DNA of 5,725 nucleotides from an uncultured Eubacteriales bacterium (lineage in GTDB: Bacteria > Bacillota > Clostridia > Oscillospirales > Oscillospiraceae), in contig CATJWA010000322.1 in the NCBI GenBank assembly GCA_949744025.1, positions 1 through 5,725 of the forward strand, in the 5' to 3' direction. Shown in pieces: positions 1-4,581 of the stretch; position 1 is the stretch's first letter, and every line of letters starts with the position of its first letter. Below the pieces are notes generated by a model that saw only the letters and a list, made by a program, of their open reading frames with translations, did no database searches and had not been told where the DNA came from. A program made the position numbers and the translations under genes.

Positions 1-447
1 GTCCGCCGCCAGTTCCGCGAGATAAAGGGAATCATGGAAGGCGAAGCCGACCCCGACTATTCCGCCTGCGTGGACCTTTGCACCAAGGGCGCGCTGCACG
101 AGATGGTCGCTCCCGCTCTTATAGCAATCGTGGTTCCCATCGTTACCGGCATTATCCTCGGCTGCGCCGGCGTTGTGGGCCTGCTTGCGGGCGTGTCCGT
201 AACCGGCTTTGCCATGGCGGTGTTCATGTCCAACGCCGGCGGCGCCTGGGACAACGCGAAAAAGTACATCGAGCGCGGCAACCACGGCGGCAAGGGCAGC
301 GAGCAGCACAAGGCCGCAGTCGTCGGCGACACTGTGGGCGACCCCTTCAAGGACACCTCCGGTCCGAGCCTGAATATTCTGATAAAGCTGTGCTCGACCG
401 TGTCCATCGTTTTCTCCGGACTTATCGTAGCGTTTCATATTCTGTGA
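1..447 (+). CDS. hppA: Membrane-bound ion-translocating pyrophosphatase, C-terminal part (5' truncated by window edge)
   Basis: This is the last 148 residues of an integral-membrane pyrophosphatase, which couples pyrophosphate hydrolysis to pumping H+ or Na+ out of the cytoplasm. The frame is open from base 1 and ends in TGA at 445-447. Visible family hallmarks are the VRRQFREI..GIMEG segment at the start, GGAWDNAKKYIE (visible residues 80-91), and the acidic motif GDTVGDPFKDTSGPS (residues 109-123). That motif carries Asp110, Asp114 and Asp118 in D-x3-D-x3-D spacing, plus Lys117. These Asp and Lys residues bind Mg-pyrophosphate in the family. Membrane helices lie at about residues 36-54, 57-77 and 126-147. 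The family is usually about 650-700 residues, so most of the gene is outside the window. The Ala/Lys site that separates K+-dependent from K+-independent enzymes lies upstream, so ion and K+ class cannot be assigned. The gene converges on spoIVB. Confidence 0.96.
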   Translation, partial: VRRQFREIKGIMEGEADPDYSACVDLCTKGALHEMVAPALIAIVVPIVTGIILGCAGVVGLLAGVSVTGFAMAVFMSNAGGAWDNAKKYIERGNHGGKGSEQHKAAVVGDTVGDPFKDTSGPSLNILIKLCSTVSIVFSGLIVAFHIL

Positions 448-456
448 AACATTTTC

Positions 457-483
457 AAAAGAGGCCCTCAAAGGGCCTCTTTT
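457..483. terminator. Bidirectional intrinsic terminator between hppA and spoIVB
   Basis: A 9-bp perfect stem, AGAGGCCCT (460-468) with AGGGCCTCT (472-480), closes a 3-nt loop. It is flanked by AAAA on the left and TTTT on the right, so both strands read as a GC-rich hairpin followed by U residues. It lies 9 bp after the hppA stop and 9 bp from the spoIVB stop, and can serve both convergent transcripts. Confidence 0.9.
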
Positions 484-492
484 TCATGCCTC

Positions 493-1515
493 TTATGCCG
501 CTGTGTCGGCGGTTTTAAGCATTTTTTCTATAGATATGCCGTAGCCGCGCGTCGGGTCGTTCACCAGCACATGGGTAACGGCTCCGATTATTTTGCCGTT
601 CTGAATTATCGGACTGCCGGACATGCCCTGTACTATTCCGCCGGTTGCCTCAAGAAGCTCAGGGTCTGTAACCTCTATCATAACGCTGCGGCTGTCCTGT
701 GTGTTCCGGTAGACACGGCAGATTTCAATGTCGTACTCCTTCACATCGCTGCCCACTATATTGGACAGTATGCTCGCCTGACCAAGCACTATTTCGCTCT
801 CCGAGGCTATTGGCAGCTCCTCGCCCTGAACGCCCTGCTCAAGCGAACCGAAAACGCCGCAGTCGGTGTTGAGCACTATAGTGCCCAAAATATTCTCTCC
901 GTCAACCTTGCCGCACAGCTCGCCCGGCGTGCCTCCGGCGCCCTTGACCACATCGACAACCTCCGCGGCCATTATATCTCCGTGGTGCACCGGCATCAAC
1001 TCCCCAGTATCCGCATCATTTATGCCGTGCCCAAGCGCGCCGTAGCTCTCGCTGGCGGGGTCATAATATGTCAGCGTGCCTATGCCCGACACTCCGTCAC
1101 GCAGCCACAGGCCAAGCTGGTAGCTGCCGTCGGCATTTTTTGCCGGCGTTACGTTAAAGCACACCGTTTTTCCCTGCCGCTGCACTGTCACCTCAACACT
1201 GCCGCCGTCAAGCTGCGACGCCGCGGTCAAAAAATCTCCCGCGCTGCCTATCTCCCTGCCCCCGACGGAGGTTATCACATCTCCCGGCATGAGCCCCGCG
1301 TCAAGCGCGGGCTGCGCGCTGCCGTCACCGGTCTCCACCTGCGAAAGCCCCACAATCATAACTCCGTCGAGCTTCAGCTCAATACCTACCGTGCTGCCGA
1401 GCGGCACGAGCGTTTCCGGAGTGTCCGCCGATGCGTAAGCCGCCGGACACAGCCATAAAACCGCCGCCAGCAGCAGCATAAACACCCGCCGCGGCGTTCG
1501 TCTCAATCCTTTCAT
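493..1515 (-). CDS. spoIVB: SpoIVB-family sporulation serine peptidase (S55) with PDZ domain
   Basis: In Bacillus, SpoIVB is made in the forespore and crosses into the intermembrane space. There it cleaves SpoIVFA to trigger pro-sigma-K processing, and also cleaves SpoIIQ. This 340-residue copy has an N-terminal membrane/signal segment (about residues 9-29, MLLLAAVLWLCPAAYA core) and a PDZ domain (about 43-123, with GLMPGDVITSVGG). The S55 domain (about 125-338) contains GALGHGI (His163), VTDPELL (Asp284) and TGGIVQGMSGSPII (Ser299). The 15-residue Asp-to-Ser spacing matches the Bacillus catalytic pair, so the triad looks intact. It is shorter than the roughly 425-residue Bacillus protein, mainly in the N-terminal part. 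The ATG at 1515 is preferred because AGGGG lies 10 nt upstream. An in-frame ATG at 1533 would add 6 residues but has no Shine-Dalgarno. The downstream neighbour is convergent hppA, not spo0A. It could be a SpoIVB2-type paralogue. Confidence 0.95.
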   Translation of the reverse strand: MKGLRRTPRRVFMLLLAAVLWLCPAAYASADTPETLVPLGSTVGIELKLDGVMIVGLSQVETGDGSAQPALDAGLMPGDVITSVGGREIGSAGDFLTAASQLDGGSVEVTVQRQGKTVCFNVTPAKNADGSYQLGLWLRDGVSGIGTLTYYDPASESYGALGHGINDADTGELMPVHHGDIMAAEVVDVVKGAGGTPGELCGKVDGENILGTIVLNTDCGVFGSLEQGVQGEELPIASESEIVLGQASILSNIVGSDVKEYDIEICRVYRNTQDSRSVMIEVTDPELLEATGGIVQGMSGSPIIQNGKIIGAVTHVLVNDPTRGYGISIEKMLKTADTAA

Positions 1516-1525
1516 ACTCCCATTT

Positions 1526-1530
1526 CCCCT
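1526..1530 (-). promoter_or_regulatory. Shine-Dalgarno that decides the spoIVB start
   Basis: On the minus strand AGGGG (1530-1526) is followed by 10 nt and then the ATG at 1515-1513. The alternative ATG at 1533-1531 is preceded by an A/T-rich stretch with no purine-rich site. A second GGGAG at 1521-1517 is too close to the start to act. The start is therefore placed at 1515. Confidence 0.6.
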
Positions 1531-1593
1531 CATTTTTTCAGTTGCAACGCAAAAAACGTCCTATTTCATTATGTCTTTATTGCTCGGAAAAAC

Positions 1594-1615
1594 TCGCTGA
1601 AAATCTTTTCAGAGA
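1594..1615. promoter_or_regulatory. Near-perfect palindrome in the spoIVB / M14 peptidase divergent spacer (candidate operator)
   Basis: The core CTGAAAATCTTTTCAG (1597-1612) has two perfect 7-bp arms around a 2-bp centre. After one mismatch (1596/1613), two more pairs extend the dyad to 1594-1615. It lies about 80 bp from the spoIVB start and about 150 bp from the M14 start, a position from which one regulator could act on both genes. No known operator consensus is recognised. The short arms are A/T-rich, so chance is possible. Confidence 0.4.
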
Positions 1616-1630
1616 ATCGAAAATGTGGCT

Positions 1631-1660
1631 TTGCCTTTTTCTCTGCTAAAGTCATATTAA
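1631..1660 (+). promoter_or_regulatory. Weak sigma-A-like promoter candidate for the M14 peptidase gene
   Basis: TTGCCT (1631-1636) is followed by an 18-bp spacer and TATTAA (1655-1660). Each hexamer matches the sigma-A consensus at 4 of 6 positions. GTCATATT (1651-1658), overlapping the -10, resembles the -35 part of a sporulation sigma-E promoter, but no convincing -10 follows at the right distance. The start point is therefore unresolved. If this promoter is used, the transcript has a leader of about 95 nt. Confidence 0.25.
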
Positions 1661-1678
1661 AATTCAGGCTGTATATCT

Positions 1679-1707
1679 GTTCTCCTGCACGGGAGAGCGG
1701 ATTTTTT
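1679..1707 (+). terminator. Small hairpin followed by a T run in the M14 gene leader (possible attenuator)
   Basis: GTTCTCC (1679-1685) can pair with GGAGAGC (1692-1698), giving 7 pairs including one G-U, around a 6-nt loop. GGA and then TTTTTT (1702-1707) follow. The shape resembles a weak intrinsic terminator lying inside the leader, between the possible promoter and the start codon. The 3-nt gap before the T run and the short stem make it weak. Confidence 0.3.
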
Positions 1708-1715
1708 CACTCCTT

Positions 1716-1755
1716 TTTCCCCTTTTTCCCTCATACAATATCATGAAAGGGGAAA
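1716..1755 (+). promoter_or_regulatory. Shine-Dalgarno of the M14 gene with an exactly complementary upstream tract
   Basis: The ribosome binding site AAAGGGGAAA (1746-1755) is 6 nt from the TTG start at 1762, and its GGGG core (1749-1752) is 9 nt away. TTTCCCCTTT (1716-1725), inside a 23-nt pure pyrimidine run (1710-1732), is its perfect reverse complement. The two can form a 10-bp stem plus one G-U pair around an 18-nt loop, hiding the whole ribosome binding site. This points to possible translational control. Low-complexity sequence could also produce it by chance. Confidence 0.5.
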
Positions 1756-1761
1756 TGCTTA

Positions 1762-3063
1762 TTGAAGGTTTTACGATATGGAAGCCGCGGACCGCAGGTT
1801 CAGCTTCTCCAGCTTGCCCTGCGGCGCGCAGGCTATGACCCCGGCGACACAGACGGAATTTTCGGCGCCCGTACCCAAAGAGCCCTGCTCTCCTTCCAGT
1901 CCGCGCACAGGCTCAGCGCCGACGGCGTTGCAGGAGTGCGCACACACACGGCTCTGTACCCATGGTACGCGGGCTACGCGGTACATACGCTGCGCCGCGG
2001 CGACACATTTTATAAGCTTGCCTCTGCCTACGGCAGCAGTGTGCGCGCAATAGAGACGGCCAACCCAGGCATTGACCCGCTGGCACTGCGGATAGGCTCC
2101 GCGCTGATTGTTCCATTCAGCTTTCCGGTTGTACCTACAGACATAGACTACTGCTCCTCGCTGATAAGCTTCTGCTGCCGGGGCCTCGCCGCGCGCTATC
2201 CCTTCATAACGTTGGGTGAAATGGGCAAAAGCGTCATGGGCCGGCCGCTCTACACCCTTACCCTCGGCAGCGGCGGCAACCGCGTGTTTTACAACGCCTC
2301 TCACCATGCCAATGAGTGGATTACCACGCCTGTGCTTCTGCGCTACTGCGAGGAGCTGTCACACGCCTTCGCTTTCGGCGAGGAGATTTACGGCACTCCG
2401 GCGGCTGGGCTGCTGAGCCTTTCGCGGCTGAGTATAGCTCCCGCCGTCAATCCCGACGGCATAGACCTCGTCACCGGAGATTTGACCTCCGGCGTTTACT
2501 ACGACCGCGCCGCCGCCATCGGCGCAGACTATCCCCAGATTCCCTTCCCATCCGGCTGGAAGGCCAACATAATCGGAACCGACCTTAACCTGCAATACCC
2601 CGCCGGCTGGTCCCAGGCACAGGAAATAAAGTTCGCCCAGGGCTACATCTCCCCCGCGCCGCGCGACTATGTCGGGACCGGCCCGCTCTCGGCGGCGGAG
2701 AGCCGCAGTGTCTACGATTTTACGCTGAGCTTCTCTCCCGCGCTGACGCTTTCCTATCACACTCAGGGCAACACCATATACTGGAAGTTCCTCGACTATG
2801 AGCCCAAAAACAGCCGCGAAATTGCCAAGCTCTTTGCCAGAGCCAGCGGCTACGCCGTCGAGGAAACGCCTCATGCCTCCGGTTTTGCAGGCTACAAGGA
2901 TTGGTTCATTCAAAATTACAACCGTCCCGGATATACAATAGAGGCCGGGCTCGGCTCAAATCCTCTGCCGCTGTCTCAGTTTGAGCAGATTTATTCCGCA
3001 AACCTCGGCATACTCACGCTCGGCATGACAGTGACGGCTGGGAGCGCACAAGCTGCAAATTAA
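1762..3063 (+). CDS. PG_binding_1 - LysM - M14 zinc peptidase, gamma-D-glutamyl-diaminopimelate endopeptidase-like
   Basis: A 433-residue enzyme predicted to cut the gamma-D-Glu-diaminopimelate bond in peptidoglycan peptides. Residues 5-66 form a PG_binding_1 domain (YGSRGPQVQLLQLALRRAGY.., DGIFGARTQRAL). Residues 72-118 form a LysM domain (YAVHTLRRGDTFYKLASAYG). The M14 domain fills about 125-425. Zinc ligands are His182 and Glu185 (HHANEW) and His333 (SYHTQG). The catalytic Glu is Glu394 (YTIEAGLG), and NPDG lies at 230-233. DLNLQYPAGW (274-283) has Leu where classical carboxypeptidases carry the substrate Arg after Asn. This fits the sporulation endopeptidase I group rather than a generic carboxypeptidase. 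There is no signal peptide: the wall-binding domain begins almost at the start codon. TTG is the only usable start, because an in-frame TGA at 1744-1746 excludes longer forms and AAAGGGGAA lies just upstream. It is divergent from spoIVB, which supports a spore cortex or wall role. Confidence 0.9.
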   Translation: MKVLRYGSRGPQVQLLQLALRRAGYDPGDTDGIFGARTQRALLSFQSAHRLSADGVAGVRTHTALYPWYAGYAVHTLRRGDTFYKLASAYGSSVRAIETANPGIDPLALRIGSALIVPFSFPVVPTDIDYCSSLISFCCRGLAARYPFITLGEMGKSVMGRPLYTLTLGSGGNRVFYNASHHANEWITTPVLLRYCEELSHAFAFGEEIYGTPAAGLLSLSRLSIAPAVNPDGIDLVTGDLTSGVYYDRAAAIGADYPQIPFPSGWKANIIGTDLNLQYPAGWSQAQEIKFAQGYISPAPRDYVGTGPLSAAESRSVYDFTLSFSPALTLSYHTQGNTIYWKFLDYEPKNSREIAKLFARASGYAVEETPHASGFAGYKDWFIQNYNRPGYTIEAGLGSNPLPLSQFEQIYSANLGILTLGMTVTAGSAQAAN

Positions 3064-3081
3064 AGCGAAAATCAAATTGTC

Positions 3082-3125
3082 TACAGCGGTCCCGCGTCTT
3101 TTCTGCGCGTACCGCTGTATTTTTT
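3082..3125 (+). terminator. Intrinsic terminator of the M14 peptidase gene
   Basis: TACAGCGGT (3082-3090) pairs perfectly with ACCGCTGTA (3111-3119), and TTTTTT (3120-3125) follows. Inside the loop, CGCG (3093-3096) and CGCG (3106-3109) can pair further. It starts 18 bp after the stop codon and isolates this gene from the transporter locus. Confidence 0.9.
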
Positions 3126-3220
3126 GCATCGCTTTAAACAATTATGCGGCGCTGACCGCGACATAAACACATCAAAATAAACCACTGTGCAATTCTGTAA
3201 AGAAAAAATTCATTTTTTGC

Positions 3221-3249
3221 TTGAAATTACCTGACTTCAGGCGTATAAT
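3221..3249 (+). promoter_or_regulatory. Strong sigma-A promoter of the TAXI-TRAP locus
   Basis: TTGAAA (3221-3226) and a perfect TATAAT (3244-3249) are separated by exactly 17 bp. The stretch 3199-3220 upstream of the -35 is made of A and T runs and could act as an UP element. The transcript would start near 3256, giving a leader of about 70 nt before the ATG at 3327. This is the best promoter in the window. Confidence 0.85.
3230..3241. promoter_or_regulatory. 12-bp palindrome between -35 and -10 (candidate operator)
   Basis: CCTGACTTCAGG has perfect 5-bp arms around a 2-bp centre and fits wholly within the promoter spacer. A dimeric regulator bound there would block RNA polymerase. No known consensus is recognised. 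The 8-mer ACTTCAGG from its right half recurs at 3308-3315 over the start of the Shine-Dalgarno. Confidence 0.45.
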
Positions 3250-3326
3250 CAGTTATATCTTGAATACTTGATTTGTAAATCTTTCATTTTTCAAGTTAAG
3301 AGAAAACACTTCAGGAGGAAAGCAAA

Positions 3327-4409
3327 ATGAAAAGGAAAATCTTCGCGCTTATAGCTCTTGTGCTCGTCATGGGCCTTATGCTCTGCGCCTGCGGCGACAG
3401 CGGAACAGCCCCCGCCGCAACTCCGGCCCCTGCCGAGGCCAACACCCCCGCTCCCACGGATACCAGCACTCCGGCCCCGACCGACGGCAACAGCTCCGGC
3501 GACACCCCCACCCCCGTCGCCTCCAACATGGTAATGGGCACCGGCGGCACCACCGGCACCTACTACGCCTTTGGCAACGTGCTGTCCGGCTACATGACCG
3601 ACGCCTCCGGCGTTGCGATAAACGTCGTCTCCACCGACGGCTCCGCCGCGGACATCTACGGCGTTGACGACGGCATGTACCAGCTCGCCACCGTGCAGTC
3701 CGACGTCATGGCCTACGCCTGGGAGGGCAGCAAGACCTTCGCCGACGACGGCGAGATAAAGTCCTTCCTCGTAATCGGCGGCCTGTATGAGGAGGCAGTG
3801 CAGATAGTCACCATGAACGCCGACATAAAGACCGTCGCCGACCTCGAGGGCAAGACCGTCTCCATCGGCGCGCCCGGCTCCGGCGTTTACTTCAACGCCA
3901 TCGACGTGCTCGAGGCCTACGGTCTGAGCGAGGACAGCATCAAGCCCGAGTACCTGTCCTTCGGCGAGTCCACCGACGCTATGAAGGACGGCAAGATTGA
4001 CGCCGCGTTCATCGTCGCCGGTCCCCCCACTCCCGCGATAACCGAGCTTGCCACCACCAACGGCGTGTACCTCGTCAACATAGAGGACGACATGGCCGAC
4101 AAGCTGCTGGAGGCCTGCCCGTACTACAACAAGCACGTCATCCCCGCCGGCACCTATGCCGGAATTGACGAGGACACCCACACCGTGTCAGTCAAAGCAA
4201 CCATGATAGTCTCCGCCGACGCGGACGAGGGCGATGTTTACAACCTCACCGCCGGCATCTTTGACAACATCGAGGCCATAGCGGGCGCGCACGCAAAGGG
4301 CGCCGAGCTCAGCCTTGAGAACGCCACGAGCGGCATGGCCGTACCCTTCCACCCCGGCGCCGCGAAGTACTACGCCGACAACGGCATCACCGTTGAGAAC
4401 GTGGGCTGA
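3327..4409 (+). CDS. TAXI-family TRAP transporter solute-binding lipoprotein
   Basis: A 360-residue extracytoplasmic receptor that captures a small, usually anionic, solute and passes it to the TRAP permease encoded downstream. It begins with a lipoprotein signal (KRK followed by a hydrophobic core). Its lipobox LCAC makes Cys22 the likely lipidated anchor. A Pro/Thr/Asp-rich tether follows (about residues 26-66). The binding domain then shows TAXI hallmarks: MGTGGTTGTYYAFGNVLS (70-87), SIGAPGSGVYFNAIDVLEAYGL (179-200, key GAPGSG), and a C-terminal FHPGAAKYYADNGI (341-354). The start is secure: AGGAGG (3313-3318) lies 8 nt before the ATG. The mature protein is very acidic and the gene favours G/C-ending codons, in keeping with high expression. 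TAXI receptors of known ligand bind compounds such as glutamate or other carboxylates, but the ligand here cannot be read from sequence. Confidence 0.94.
   Translation: MKRKIFALIALVLVMGLMLCACGDSGTAPAATPAPAEANTPAPTDTSTPAPTDGNSSGDTPTPVASNMVMGTGGTTGTYYAFGNVLSGYMTDASGVAINVVSTDGSAADIYGVDDGMYQLATVQSDVMAYAWEGSKTFADDGEIKSFLVIGGLYEEAVQIVTMNADIKTVADLEGKTVSIGAPGSGVYFNAIDVLEAYGLSEDSIKPEYLSFGESTDAMKDGKIDAAFIVAGPPTPAITELATTNGVYLVNIEDDMADKLLEACPYYNKHVIPAGTYAGIDEDTHTVSVKATMIVSADADEGDVYNLTAGIFDNIEAIAGAHAKGAELSLENATSGMAVPFHPGAAKYYADNGITVENVG
3420..3491 (+). repeat. Three tandem octapeptide units in the lipoprotein tether
   Basis: Residues 32-55 of the solute-binding protein consist of three 8-residue units: TPAPAEAN, TPAPTDTS and TPAPTDGN, at 3420-3443, 3444-3467 and 3468-3491. 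They form a flexible, low-complexity Pro/Thr/Asp tether between the lipid anchor and the binding domain. The 24-bp units are similar but not identical at DNA level, and copy number may vary between strains. Confidence 0.75.
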
Positions 4410-4428
4410 GGCCGGAAGTAAAACCAAT

Positions 4429-4476
4429 CGGAAAGGCTGCCGGAGTCTCTGTACTCCGGCGGCTCAATCCGTTTTT
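4429..4476 (+). terminator. Hairpin with T run between binding protein and permease genes (terminator or attenuator)
   Basis: GCCGGAGT (4439-4446) pairs perfectly with ACTCCGGC (4453-4460) around a 6-nt loop. The stem extends outward by four more pairs, two of them G-U (4435-4438 with 4461-4464). CGGA (4429-4432) and TCCG (4468-4471) can then close a base just before TTTTT (4472-4476). It starts 19 bp after the lipoprotein stop. Partial termination here would give more binding protein than permease, a common arrangement in transporter operons. Confidence 0.75.
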
Positions 4477-4501
4477 ATCAGCGTTTAAAAACGAGCGAAA
4501 T

Positions 4502-4547
4502 AATGCTCTGAGTCCTTTTTCCAGGTGCAAAATTGATTCAGAGCATT
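4502..4547. repeat. 10-bp perfect inverted repeat in the permease leader
   Basis: AATGCTCTGA (4502-4511) and TCAGAGCATT (4538-4547) are exact reverse complements separated by 26 nt. Flanking bases add up to three more pairs (4499-4501 with 4548-4550, one G-U). It lies between the upstream hairpin and the permease ribosome binding site, so it is transcribed and could fold in the mRNA. No T run follows it, so it is not a terminator. Its role is unknown. Confidence 0.55.
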
Positions 4548-4568
4548 GTTCTGCCATGGAATTTTAAC

Positions 4569-4573
4569 GGAGG
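4569..4573 (+). promoter_or_regulatory. Shine-Dalgarno that decides the permease TTG start
   Basis: GGAGG is followed by 8 nt and then TTG at 4582-4584. The first in-frame ATG (4621) has only a G run immediately against it, with no usable spacing, so the TTG is the better start. Confidence 0.8.
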
Positions 4574-4581
4574 TGTGTCTT

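Noticed and set aside
571..1458. Long plus-strand open frame (295 codons) opposite spoIVB
   Set aside because: It lies entirely antisense to a gene with clear S55 and PDZ motifs, its translation has no recognisable domain, and no ribosome binding site was seen. It is a shadow of GC-rich coding sequence.
1567..1573. CATAATG on the minus strand upstream of spoIVB, resembling a sigma-G -10 element
   Set aside because: The -10 resembles the forespore consensus, but no matching -35 is seen 17-18 bp upstream, so no promoter is called, although one is expected in this region.
1743..1838. Short ATG-started frame (31 codons) overlapping the M14 start out of frame, a possible leader peptide
   Set aside because: The ATG at 1743 has no Shine-Dalgarno upstream, and the ATG at 1755 is only 2 nt from the GGGG core. 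The frame stops at 1836-1838 without recognisable content.
3266..3296. ACTTGA / TCAAGT inverted repeat in the TAXI receptor leader
   Set aside because: The arms are only 6 bp, A/T-rich, and separated by about 19 nt. This is within chance expectation for such sequence.
3291..4181. Long minus-strand open frame (296 codons) opposite the TAXI receptor gene
   Set aside because: The translation is Gly/Val-rich low complexity with no domain, as expected for the antisense of a gene rich in GCC, GAC and ACC codons. The plus-strand gene is certain.
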